The translations under genes were made by a program, and so were the position numbers. A stretch of DNA of 64,000 nucleotides. Origin: Flavobacteriales bacterium. Lineage in GTDB: Bacteria > Bacteroidota > Bacteroidia > Flavobacteriales_D > Sanyastnellaceae. Positions within the stretch are counted from its first letter, which is position 1, and every line of letters begins with the position of its first letter. This document shows positions 50,924 to 61,400 of this stretch, piece by piece. A model generated the notes under the pieces. The model had not been told where the DNA came from. It worked only from the letters and a program-made list of their open reading frames with translations, and ran no database searches. The stretch is taken from the NCBI GenBank assembly GCA_027491075.1, contig JAIXWX010000019.1, positions 97,792 through 161,791 of the forward strand. The letters are read 5' to 3'.

Positions 50924-51732
50924 TGTGAATGAATAAAACTCGAGTAATACAAATGCGCATTGGGTTCTTTAACTACCTCTGAGGTCCAGACTTCCACTGT
51001 TTCAATATAGTCTTCTAACAAAGACTTCAAACCTTCACCAGCATCACTACCATAGAGAACTACTTTCGCTGATGCCAAATGAATATTCAAGCGCATAGCA
51101 GCGTTGCTTAGGTGATACAAAACATCTTCGTTGTTCTGAATTCCGTAATGATTCGTGAGACGCATATCGCCCTCATGAAAAACAACAGCAAGCATAAATC
51201 CTTCTTGTACCAATACATGCAAGCCATTAGCAGATCTCAAGGTATCTTTTAAGAAAAATCCCACAGAAGGAAAAAACCGTGCATTTGGAAAGCGTTCTGC
51301 CAATCGTTGAACAATGACGGGCAAATCATAGAGCACCGCAGCACCTACTTCATTTACTTCGTACACTTCAACATTGTCTGGTTCCCTACCCACAGAAAAT
51401 TTCAGCAAATCCGATTGCTTTCCGTCTTCCAAGAATCCCGTTGGAACTAAAGTAAAATCCGGATAATCGAAGGAAATACTTGTTTTTCTGAATACAAAGT
51501 CACCCCAGTTTTTCAAGTTAACGAAATCCACCGCTCTTGCAAGCGTTCGATCATAGGTGTCATCCAGGTCAAATTTCTTCAACCAAAGAATTTGTTGTGA
51601 TTCATAATCAAAAACCATTGCCTGCACCATTTCCGGGTGCAGATGTATGGCCAGATGAAGGCTCATGCTCTTGGCTCCAATTTCTTTCGGTAAAATGGCT
51701 TGTGCTGCTATTTCAGGATCAAAAACCGTCAT
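50914..51732 (-). CDS. DUF3822 family protein
   Basis: Length, composition and position directly upstream of rsmD; LYYSSFIHSQCV C-terminus. Confidence 0.75.
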   Translation of the reverse strand: MTVFDPEIAAQAILPKEIGAKSMSLHLAIHLHPEMVQAMVFDYESQQILWLKKFDLDDTYDRTLARAVDFVNLKNWGDFVFRKTSISFDYPDFTLVPTGFLEDGKQSDLLKFSVGREPDNVEVYEVNEVGAAVLYDLPVIVQRLAERFPNARFFPSVGFFLKDTLRSANGLHVLVQEGFMLAVVFHEGDMRLTNHYGIQNNEDVLYHLSNAAMRLNIHLASAKVVLYGSDAGEGLKSLLEDYIETVEVWTSEVVKEPNAHLYYSSFIHSQCV

Positions 51733-51745
51733 ATTGATTGCGAAT

Positions 51746-53188
51746 CTACGAAAACCCCACCAGATAGAGCTCCTTTTGCGCTCTTGTAAAGGCCGTATAC
51801 ATCCATCTGTTCAATTCCACTCCGTACATCTCCTCCGTTACATAACCTTGATCTACTACAACCATAGGCCATTGTCCTCCTTGAGCTTTATGACAGGTAA
51901 TGGCATAAGCGAATTTCACATGGAGGGCATTGTAATAAGGATCCGCTTGAACAGCTTTGCGAATTTTAGGTACAGAGTCTAGGTCTTGATAATCCTGAGC
52001 TATGGTAGTCCACAGCTCTTTCATTTTTTCATAGCTCATTCCGGCCGATTCCTCCCAAATTGTGGAGCAGAGCAGAATCACCTCCATTTCTGGTATTTCT
52101 GGGTAATCCGCTAAGGTGACCACCGCTGTGCAAAAGCGAAAAGATCCTCTGTCTTCAAATTTCCTTATTCGTTCGATGATTATCACATCTCCATTAGCTA
52201 TGAAACCTGCTGAAGCCGACGAGCCTTCTTCTAACCAAAAATAATTATTCTTCAATACCATCATCCGATCTCCGGAGTTTATCTCATCTTCATTTCCGAG
52301 AATACGAATGCGAACTTGTTGATTATACTTGATCGCATTCTTATTGGATCGAGTAATAATGATTGTTCCGTCTTTACCATAATTTCTAAATCCTGCTTCA
52401 ACAATTGGCTGAAGATCGGTTTCCACTTTGTTGATATCTGTAAATCCCGCAGTTTGAATCACAGGATATTGTGGAACACCTTTAATGATTAATTCTCGCA
52501 GCGCCGTGGCATTTTCTAAAATACCGCTTCCACCCTGCTGTCGAATAACTTCATTTAGCTCTACCTCTGCAATGTTCAAAGAGAACTCATCTCTTAAGAA
52601 AGCTATATCGAGTGCAGGACTTTTATTACTACCAACAGGAGGCAATTGAGCTCCATCACCTATAAGCACCATGCTGCATCTTTCTCCTGAAAAAATATGA
52701 GATACCAGATCTTCCAGCAAATCTCCTGTTGCAAGATCATCGCGGGTCATTTGAAATCTTTCAGTCCCAATCATCGAAGCTTCGTCCACAAAAAAAACAG
52801 TATTCTCCAGTTCGTTTTCCTTCAATTCAAACCAAACGTTTCCATTTCGATCGGTCTTCCGAAAATAAATTTGTTTGTGAATCGTCGATGCCGGACGACC
52901 ACTATAGTTGGAAAGCACTTTGGCAGCCCTACCCGTTGGGGCTAGAAGCACCACATTTTTACCAATCTCTTGAAGGGCTCGAACCATAGCAGAAACAGTG
53001 GTCGTTTTTCCTGTACCTGCGTAACCCTTAATCATTAGTGCGCATCTCGGTTTATTGGAGAAAACCATTCTTGCAAAAGCATAGAACAGTCTTTTCTGCC
53101 CAGCAGTGGGCTGAAAAGAAAAATGCCTTAACAAGGCACTTTCAAATACTTCAGGCAAGATTTCATCCATACGCTTTTGGTCCCACAC
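51746..53188 (-). CDS. RecD-like AAA ATPase/helicase
   Basis: MIKGYAGTGKTTTVSAMVRAL (Walker A), FVDEASMIG, LIGDGAQLPPVG, YAITCHKAQGGQWPMVVVD, RWMYTAFTRAQKELYLVG. Confidence 0.92.
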   Translation of the reverse strand: MWDQKRMDEILPEVFESALLRHFSFQPTAGQKRLFYAFARMVFSNKPRCALMIKGYAGTGKTTTVSAMVRALQEIGKNVVLLAPTGRAAKVLSNYSGRPASTIHKQIYFRKTDRNGNVWFELKENELENTVFFVDEASMIGTERFQMTRDDLATGDLLEDLVSHIFSGERCSMVLIGDGAQLPPVGSNKSPALDIAFLRDEFSLNIAEVELNEVIRQQGGSGILENATALRELIIKGVPQYPVIQTAGFTDINKVETDLQPIVEAGFRNYGKDGTIIITRSNKNAIKYNQQVRIRILGNEDEINSGDRMMVLKNNYFWLEEGSSASAGFIANGDVIIIERIRKFEDRGSFRFCTAVVTLADYPEIPEMEVILLCSTIWEESAGMSYEKMKELWTTIAQDYQDLDSVPKIRKAVQADPYYNALHVKFAYAITCHKAQGGQWPMVVVDQGYVTEEMYGVELNRWMYTAFTRAQKELYLVGFS

Positions 53189-53223
53189 AGTGTGGGCACC
53201 CGTCTTAAATCAATAAATAGAGA

Positions 53224-54033
53224 TTACCAAATCTCAATCGTATCTGTTATAAAATTTCTAACTCCCAATTGAAAAAGCTCATCTGCTCTTTGCTTGTCAT
53301 TCACCGTCCAAGCGCTCAAGTCCATTCCAAAGGTAAAACAAGTTTCTACTAATTCTTGATCAATCAGATCGTGAAGAGATCCCCAACCTTCGGGAATGAA
53401 ACCTAACTCTTCTAACATAGCATCCACCTCCACCGCTTTATCGGCATTTAAAACAGTGAGTGGAACATCAATCCCTTTCTTATCTAAAGCCTTAAGAATC
53501 CGCACATCGAAACTCTGAACTACTATAGGCCACTGCGGATCGATCGAGTCTAGCGTTTTCAAAAATAAATCCGTGTATGCATCAGGCCCCGGATGGTACT
53601 TCCCGTCTCCCTCAGTAGTTGATTTTATTTCAATGGTCAATTGTGGAAGGTTATCACCCAATTCTTTTTCAAGCAAACCCAAAAGTTCCAATAGAGGAAG
53701 TTTATGCGATTTAACTTTCTGCTGCAATGGAAACTTCTTGTGAGGCAATGTGCCAAAGGAATAAGATTTGATCTCCTCGGCTTTCATTTTGAATAAATTC
53801 AATTGATTCTCCTCGCTGACCAAAATCTCCTCTCCGTTAGGCTTTAAACATAAATCGTGCAGCATAATAGGTTCATGCGCTACGATCAATTGTTTGTCGG
53901 CCGAAACACAAATATCCAGTTCTATAGCGTCCACACCAAGTTTACTTGCGTGTAAAAAAGCACTGAGCGAATTTTCTGGAAAAAGGGCTCTACATCCTCT
54001 ATGACCTTGAATAAAAATTTCCTGACGATCCAA
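53224..54033 (-). CDS. Glycerophosphodiester phosphodiesterase
   Basis: IQGHRGCRALFPENSLSAFLHASKLGVDAIELDI; VAHEP; MDLSAWTVND. Confidence 0.93.
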   Translation of the reverse strand: MDRQEIFIQGHRGCRALFPENSLSAFLHASKLGVDAIELDICVSADKQLIVAHEPIMLHDLCLKPNGEEILVSEENQLNLFKMKAEEIKSYSFGTLPHKKFPLQQKVKSHKLPLLELLGLLEKELGDNLPQLTIEIKSTTEGDGKYHPGPDAYTDLFLKTLDSIDPQWPIVVQSFDVRILKALDKKGIDVPLTVLNADKAVEVDAMLEELGFIPEGWGSLHDLIDQELVETCFTFGMDLSAWTVNDKQRADELFQLGVRNFITDTIEIW

Positions 54034-54034
54034 T

Positions 54035-55438
54035 TTACTTTAAGTTTTGATTAAGATAAGCTTGCACTTCTCGGATTCCTTTAGGCTTGAGAACAATTTT
54101 TCCTGAAGGATCCAACAAATAAAATACAGGCGTTTTTGTAACGCGATAATCCTTCGCCACTTTGCTTTCCCATTGCTTCATTCCGCATACATTAGGGAAG
54201 GAGAAACCCCGTTCTTTCACGGCCGCTTCCCATGCATTTCTATTGTTGTCAACACTTACCCCAACGATTTCAAAACCTTTAGCTTTAAACGTATCATAAC
54301 AAGCCTTCACTTCGGGAGCTTCTCCTTTGCAATGCTCACACCAACTGCTCCAAAACATCACCAAGGTAAACTTCTTACTGGCCGCCGTTTTCATTAAATC
54401 AAAAGAAGCTCCATCAAGTGTGGTCATTTGAATATTTGGTGGCACATTTCCAATGCTCAATTTCTGAATACTTTCGGCTGTGCTCTTAATTACATTGCTC
54501 AAGTCTGCATCACCACATCCATCACCGTTGATGTACGTATCAATTATATAGGTACAGATATTCTCCATTCCACTTTCATAGAATCCCACCAGCATCTGAT
54601 TCAAAGTAAATTCCAATACTTTATCATCCGCTTTGGCCTGATCGGCAACCATGGCAACACAATTCAAAAATCCGCTTTCTTCACCCTTGCTAAATCCACG
54701 CATAAAATTTTGAATTCTATCCGTTAAGACCGTGCTATGAATAATGCTCTGATCGCTAAAATCAATATTGTCCCAATACTTTCCAATTTCGGTTTTCGTC
54801 GGTTCTTGCTTCCAAGTTAGAAGTTTAGCAAAATGTGTATCAGGATACTTCTCAATGGATTGCTTCTGTAAATTCAATAGTTCCAATTCTTTCGCTGCAA
54901 TTTGTTTATCAAATTCCGATTTCAAAGACGACTTTGCTGCTTGAACTCGTAAGTCTTTTATCGCTTTTAAAAGAGCTGTTTCTTGCGGCAAATAAGTGAA
55001 CCAGCCTTCATTTTCTTTGCTGTTCACGGAAGACATTCCCATATCCAGTCTTCCTGAATTAAATGCGAGTTCAACCACAGGTTCCGTTGGGTTGAGAATA
55101 ATCACCATACTGTTGTTTTCCCCAGCCGATAACATATAGCAACCTTGATTCAATTCCTTTTTTGAGAAAGAAAACACTCCATTTACCACGGCAACAGAAT
55201 CGATCTTTGTGGAGCTTTTGCCATACATCTGAGACAAATACATCTTTTTGATAGAAGGCGCCTTGATTGAGCCCTTCAGCTCGATCGTACCTGAACGCAT
55301 TCCTTTGTTATTGTCGCTGACACCGCTGTAGAAAAAAGCTTGATCTGAACTAACCGCTTTCTGTTCAGAAGCTTGAGGCGCATTTCCGCATCCTATGGTT
55401 AGTATCAACGATGTAAAAACTATGCTTAATAGATTCAT
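54035..55438 (-). CDS. TlpA family disulfide reductase (DUF4369-like N-terminus)
   Basis: Lipobox LTIGCGN; VMFWSSWCEHCKGEAPEVKACY (WCxxC). Confidence 0.88.
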   Translation of the reverse strand: MNLLSIVFTSLILTIGCGNAPQASEQKAVSSDQAFFYSGVSDNNKGMRSGTIELKGSIKAPSIKKMYLSQMYGKSSTKIDSVAVVNGVFSFSKKELNQGCYMLSAGENNSMVIILNPTEPVVELAFNSGRLDMGMSSVNSKENEGWFTYLPQETALLKAIKDLRVQAAKSSLKSEFDKQIAAKELELLNLQKQSIEKYPDTHFAKLLTWKQEPTKTEIGKYWDNIDFSDQSIIHSTVLTDRIQNFMRGFSKGEESGFLNCVAMVADQAKADDKVLEFTLNQMLVGFYESGMENICTYIIDTYINGDGCGDADLSNVIKSTAESIQKLSIGNVPPNIQMTTLDGASFDLMKTAASKKFTLVMFWSSWCEHCKGEAPEVKACYDTFKAKGFEIVGVSVDNNRNAWEAAVKERGFSFPNVCGMKQWESKVAKDYRVTKTPVFYLLDPSGKIVLKPKGIREVQAYLNQNLK

Positions 55439-55514
55439 TTTACTCCTTATTGCCTTACAAATTTAATCAAACCTATTGAATGAAAATACCTGAGCTCTCT
55501 TCTATCTTCGTGCC

Positions 55515-56069
55515 ATGACATATGAAGAGGCCCTGTCATTTTTTGATATTCAGTCCGATTTTCAATCCATTGAGTTGTTCGATGTTATTGATGAAAAACT
55601 CTTTTTAATAAAAAACGAAGTATTACAGAAGTATTCTGTTCCTAGTCTTTTGAATAAAAGAGAGAAGGAATGCCAGCGCATTATATCCGCTCAAAAGGCG
55701 CTTTCCATGCTGGAATCTCCTGATCTTCCGAGTTTCCCTGAAATCGTCTTTACAAAAGAACCCTTACCTTTTCTGGAAACTTACGAACGGATGTTGAGTA
55801 TCGCCAAGCTCCAGATATATAATGCTAAACACGCGCAAACATTGGCTTCAGGCATCCGCTTCTTAGCAGATTTACAAACATCCTATCACGCTTTATTCTT
55901 AGAGGTAATGAAGGCATTTGAATCTTCTGAACACCTTGAAATAGCCGCCTCATTCATCTGGGACAGTGGACCCGTTGTACGTGACTTGAAGGCCAAGAAA
56001 TTGAGCGAAGAATCCATTGCCTTGATACGAAAAGAAGGAGCTAGAATAAAAAAGCTATCTGAGCTCTAG
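55515..56069 (+). CDS. Hypothetical helical protein
   Basis: 184-aa ORF with TATCTTCG box 4 nt upstream of ATG; no motif recognised. Confidence 0.7.
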   Translation: MTYEEALSFFDIQSDFQSIELFDVIDEKLFLIKNEVLQKYSVPSLLNKREKECQRIISAQKALSMLESPDLPSFPEIVFTKEPLPFLETYERMLSIAKLQIYNAKHAQTLASGIRFLADLQTSYHALFLEVMKAFESSEHLEIAASFIWDSGPVVRDLKAKKLSEESIALIRKEGARIKKLSEL

Positions 56070-56642
56070 AAAATAAGATGTAGTAGAAAGTTTAAAAAAC
56101 ACAAACGAGAAAAATAATCCTAAGCTACCGCCCATCACCCAGCCCATTAAAATATCTGTAGGGAAGTGCACTCCCATATACAACCTAGAAAAAGAAATCA
56201 AAATTACCCAAGCAAAAAGCATCAGGTATGTAATTCGTTTCAATGGGCGAGTGAGCATGATAAAAAACACCACCACCGCCATGTAGTTAGAAGCGTGAGA
56301 AGAATAAAAACCATATCTACCACCTCGATACAATTGGCCGTTGGGTTCTTGAACCAGATGCAACTGCTCTTTCAATCCTTCCGTGTAGGTTGGTCTCTCC
56401 CTTTTAACTGCCTTCTTGAAAATACCGCTAGCCAGTTGATCCGAACACGTAAGAAGGCAAATCAAGCAGGTAATCATTAGTAAAAATTTCTTTCCTGTAT
56501 ACTTTTTATACAAGAAAAATAACATCGCACTATAAACAGGAATCCAAACCCACTTTTCACTCACATACCAAAAAAAGGAGTCCAATTCTGGAAATCGATC
56601 AGAATTAAAAAATAAAAGAAGGTCCGAGTCAAACATGAACAT
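56055..56642 (-). CDS. PAP2 superfamily phosphatase
   Basis: KRERPTYTE, GFYSSHASNYMA, SRLYMGVHFPTDILMGWVMG (KxxxxxxRP / PSGH-like / SRxxxxxHxxxD). Confidence 0.92.
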   Translation of the reverse strand: MFMFDSDLLLFFNSDRFPELDSFFWYVSEKWVWIPVYSAMLFFLYKKYTGKKFLLMITCLICLLTCSDQLASGIFKKAVKRERPTYTEGLKEQLHLVQEPNGQLYRGGRYGFYSSHASNYMAVVVFFIMLTRPLKRITYLMLFAWVILISFSRLYMGVHFPTDILMGWVMGGSLGLFFSFVFFKLSTTSYFLELR

Positions 56643-58408
56643 TAATCATGATAAATGTTAGCGACAAGGTGCGCGTAATTTTCCATGATCTTCTTTCTCT
56701 TTAATTTTAGCGTAGGCGTGATTTCTCCCTTATCAATAGTGAAAGCACCAGGAAGAATTCGAAAAGCTTTAATCTGTTCCCACTTTCCAAAACGAGAATT
56801 TCGTTTCTCGATTTCTCTTTCTATAAGTTTTTCTGTGGCTTCCAAAGAAAGCAATTCAGCATCGCTCGAATAAGCAATACCTTCTTTCTCTGCCCACAAT
56901 TTTAGGGTGATCAAATCAACAACGATCAAAGCCGCTGGGAAATTTCGGTTTTCACCAATCACCATGCACTGCTCGATATAAATACTTTCTTTCAAAATAT
57001 TCTCAATTAGTTGAGGGGCGATATACTTCCCTCCACTTGTTTTGAACATTTCCTTCTTCCTATCGGTGATTTTCAAAAAGCCATTCTCAATAACGCCAAT
57101 ATCTCCTGTATGAAACCAACCATTTTTCAATACTTCAGAGGTCATCTCTGAATTCTTGTAATACCCCAACATTACGTTCGGACCTTTGCAAATGATCTCA
57201 CCATCCTCGGCAATCTTTACCTCAACATTGTTTATGGGCTTTCCAACACAGCCAACTTCATACATCCCCGCGCGACGGAGGGTATTTACGGAGATAACTG
57301 GAGATGTCTCTGTTAGTCCATAGCCCTCAAAAATTGGTATCCCCGCTCCTGTGAAAAACCTCGCTAATCTTGGTTGAAGGGCAGCACTTCCTGAAGGAAC
57401 AGCTTTAATGCCCGTAAGGCCGAGAGCCGTTTTCACTTTGCTAAACACTAATTTTCTTGCAATGGCCAACTTCAGGTTATACAAACCGCCTTTATCGGGA
57501 TTCCAATCCAGGGCCACTCCCACAGACCATTGAAAGATTTTCTTTTTCAATCCTGTATTTGCTAAGCCCTTTGCAATTACTCCATCATAAAACTTTTCTA
57601 AAAGACGAGGAACTGCAGAAAAGATATGAGGCGTTGTAAAAGCAAGATCATCCTTTACCGTTTCCAAACCACTTAGATATACTCGTACCCCGTTATTGAT
57701 GTAGAGATAATGTAACATTCTTTCATAAATATGGCAGCAAGGAAGAAAGCTCAATGCGGTAGTATCACCTTTAATTAGTTCTGGAAGCCTATCTTCGCTA
57801 TCCATCGCATTGCTTGCGATATTGGCATGAGTTAACATCACTCCTTTCGGCAAACCCGTTGTTCCAGAAGTGTAGATAATGGTTGCCATATCATCGGCCT
57901 TCACTTCTTTCGCAATTCTGTCAACCTCTGATTGATCTGTATCTTTTGAGAGCGCCGCTACTTCCGACCAATGCCTTGCATCCTCTACTTTCTCAAATGT
58001 AAATACCTCCTTCAAAGAAGGTACTTCAGCGGCAATTTGTTTTACTTTCTTTAAAATTTCCGCATCCGAAACGAAGCAGTATATTGATTCCGAATGATTG
58101 AGGATATACTTATAATCATCCTCCGTCATGGTTGGATAAATAGGAATATCAATGGCACCAATTTGCAATATCGCATGATCCATGATATTCCACTCAACAC
58201 GATTGGTTGTTGTAATGAGTGCAATCTTGTCCCCCGGTTTGACACCAAGTGTCAATAGACCTCGAGAAACCTCATTCATTTTTTCGATGAACTCCTCGGT
58301 TGAATATGCTTTCCATGATCCAGCCACTCTAGAAATCATCATCTCCTTTAGAGGAAAGTGATCTCGTTGGTGATAGACAAAATCAAAAAGACGCTTGTAT
58401 TGACTCAT
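56642..58408 (-). CDS. Long-chain fatty acid--CoA ligase (AMP-dependent synthetase)
   Basis: TIIYTSGTTGLPKGVMLTH; FEGYGLTETSPVISVN; GWFHTGDIG. Confidence 0.95.
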   Translation of the reverse strand: MSQYKRLFDFVYHQRDHFPLKEMMISRVAGSWKAYSTEEFIEKMNEVSRGLLTLGVKPGDKIALITTTNRVEWNIMDHAILQIGAIDIPIYPTMTEDDYKYILNHSESIYCFVSDAEILKKVKQIAAEVPSLKEVFTFEKVEDARHWSEVAALSKDTDQSEVDRIAKEVKADDMATIIYTSGTTGLPKGVMLTHANIASNAMDSEDRLPELIKGDTTALSFLPCCHIYERMLHYLYINNGVRVYLSGLETVKDDLAFTTPHIFSAVPRLLEKFYDGVIAKGLANTGLKKKIFQWSVGVALDWNPDKGGLYNLKLAIARKLVFSKVKTALGLTGIKAVPSGSAALQPRLARFFTGAGIPIFEGYGLTETSPVISVNTLRRAGMYEVGCVGKPINNVEVKIAEDGEIICKGPNVMLGYYKNSEMTSEVLKNGWFHTGDIGVIENGFLKITDRKKEMFKTSGGKYIAPQLIENILKESIYIEQCMVIGENRNFPAALIVVDLITLKLWAEKEGIAYSSDAELLSLEATEKLIEREIEKRNSRFGKWEQIKAFRILPGAFTIDKGEITPTLKLKRKKIMENYAHLVANIYHD

Positions 58409-58466
58409 ATGTGGTTCTATTCTTCAGCGAATATATTGAATCAATATCAAAATAAAAGGGCTTGAG

Positions 58467-61400
58467 CTATCTCACTACCAATCTTTGAGAACTTTTGGCA
58501 TTTTCTGTACCGATGACCAATAGATACACACCTTGGGAAAGTTCTGAAATATCTACATTCTGCATTCCTCGCGCAAGTCTTTCATAACGAACCAGTTGCC
58601 CGTTGGTATTGAAAATTTCCATAGTAGAGAGCGCTTCATTTGTAATTACCCAAATTTCATTTAACGCAGGGTTCGGCCCGAATGTCCATTCGGTTAAAGT
58701 TTCAGTTTCAGTAACATTGACTATTCCGCAAGATGGATCGTAAGGTTCTCCTGGTGAGCCCTCAAGACAGCCGGCAAACCAATTCTCGGCAGAGCACATG
58801 CTCCCCGAAGCACTCAACAATTCAAGAGTTTTTCCTTGTCCATTTGCTTCCGCAGGCCAAGGATTTAGTGAAGAATAGTGAACGCTCACCATTAACTCTC
58901 CCTGTGGAGTGTAAAAGCGGATGACATCATCATTGTTTGCAAGGTTAAAATCAAACTCTCCGACAGTATTTGTGATACTTGGAAAGCGTGTTTGAAAGTT
59001 TTCCATATTTCCTGAGAACACAAGGAATGAATCAGGTTCTATAATCGTGCCGCCAGGAATCAGCCACTCCGATTGATCTGACTTATCGCGAATTACGAAG
59101 CCACCTAGATCAATTGCATTTGAACTTGTATTTTTAATTTCAAACCATTCGCCTGCATCAGCAAGGGACGACGACCTGTAGTTGATTTCTGTAAGGAGCA
59201 GTGTTGAGTCGCATTCAAAATATGGCTCTCCTGGACTACCATAAATACATCCTTCGAACCACGAATTTGGATCCGCTTCATTGCTTGCATTACTTATTCT
59301 TTCCACAGACCTTCCATATCCATCTGTACCCATGGGCCAAGGCGCGAAGTGTGAATATTCAAGTTCGGAACGAGCCTGATTTTCACGGTCAATCAAAATA
59401 ATTTTATCGTCAAAATTTCCCAGATTAAAGCTTAGACTTCCAACAACATCGTTGACTTCGGGATATGCCACTTCGAAAACATCTAAATTAGAAGCTATCA
59501 CCAATCTTTCTCCAGGTTGTATAACGGTATTCACTGGAATGACGAACTGATTATACCAGTTTTCATTCTGAATTTTCCAAGAACTAACATCTAGTGAAAA
59601 GGAGTGCGGGTTATATAGCTCAATCCAATCTCCAGAGTTTTTAGAAAAATCAGGATGGTACATAAACTCAGAAACCTGAGGAGATGCGTTCTCGTTCGAT
59701 CCAATGAATACTGCAGTGAAAACCTCATCACTAGGAATATTCAATAAGAAAGACCGTACCGGCATATTTTCGTCAAAAATACCATTAGGTAAGAAGTACT
59801 CAAATTCATAACCGGGGTTCGCAATTGCAGTAATGCGCACAGGCACTCCGTTGTAGTAAACACCCGTCCAAGGATATTCAGATTCCTTTGGCTCAATGGT
59901 AGAGATATGTATTCGTCCAGCTCCCGCGGGAAAAACATCTAAAGTGATATTTACTTGATTCGGGAGTTGGAAAAAGTTCTGAATCATGTTTCTTGCTCCA
60001 GGAATCCGAAGTTCATTCCAGTTGAGACTATTCTCCATGGTATTATACCATTGATCATAATTTCCTCCCCAACGCTGATGGTGTCGTTCAATGTAGGGTT
60101 CCACTTGTGACCGAATCTCATTTCCCTTCGCCTCCATATTTTCTTGCTGCCAGACAGAATTGATAAGATCAGCGTATCGATTTATAAAGTAATTTCTGAA
60201 CTCCATATTCTGCAATAGTTTTTCGCAAATGTTATCCATTGCAAAGTCATCATCTACAGCTCTCCATAAGAACTCGTCATTGGGATCTGTGCCATAAAAA
60301 CCCAAGCCAAAATCTAAGTCCATCAACATATACCTCCACTTTCCACTGGGATTATCATAGTGCCAGAACTTCGTATTGTTCTTATATCCACAACTCCAGT
60401 CACAGTTGGCATAATAAGTTTCTGTGGCTATATAATCGGTGAAGTTCTCTAAGTCCAAATGTTCCGATGCTATCTCAAAAAAGTCATCCGCAGCTGCATC
60501 TCCGTTGATTATAACATTGTACATTATTTCAAAAGACTCTGCGCTGCCCTCTTTCACATCAAATCCGAAATAAGTATCAGTTATAAGGCTAACGGAGTCA
60601 GCATCCACTCCATGATTTGACTCACACCAATTCTCGTCCAACACTTCTCTAATTTCATAATGTCCCCAATACTCACCGTTTAAGAAAACCGCAGTTTGGG
60701 AAGCCGCCATATAATCATTCTTGGTGTCTTTCATTACTCGCTGCATGAAAGCATCTCTGCTTCTACCATCCCAATAATCATTTCCCCCATTACGCAGATT
60801 GAAGTTCTTAAATCGAGTAATATCTGGTTTATCCTCAATAAGTGGATATTCTAATTCGTCTGTTCCGTATTCATCTCTGAATCTAACCCTGAAGCTTTTT
60901 TGATCTTGAGCACGCGACCAGCCACCGTGAATAGATAAACCAATCTGAGCTTCCTTTTGAAATTCATTGGTTTCAAAGATTTCAATATAAGACTGCCTTT
61001 CCCAATCCTCCCAGAAGTTAGAGCCGAAGAAAGGATACCATGGATCATAATCAGGCAATCCCAAAACATAAATTCCTATTTCTTCGTCCCACAAATTTTC
61101 AAAATTGGTAGAAATTGACATCACCTTTGTTCCTATCCCAAACTCATTTATCAAATATGTATTCTTCTCCACGGGAGAAGGCAGCAATCCTGCATTGCTA
61201 AAAGCCTTAACGCTAAGGACAGTTGTATTCTCAATGGGGATAGGCTCGAGATATATTTCATCTTCTTCGTTGGGAATAGAACCATCCAATGTATAATGAA
61301 TAACAGATGTTGAACTTTGAGGAATCAATGTAACTAGTTGCGTAGTGTTGTACAAGCCCGCTTGAACAGAAACTAATGGTTTGGGCTCTACTCCCGTTGA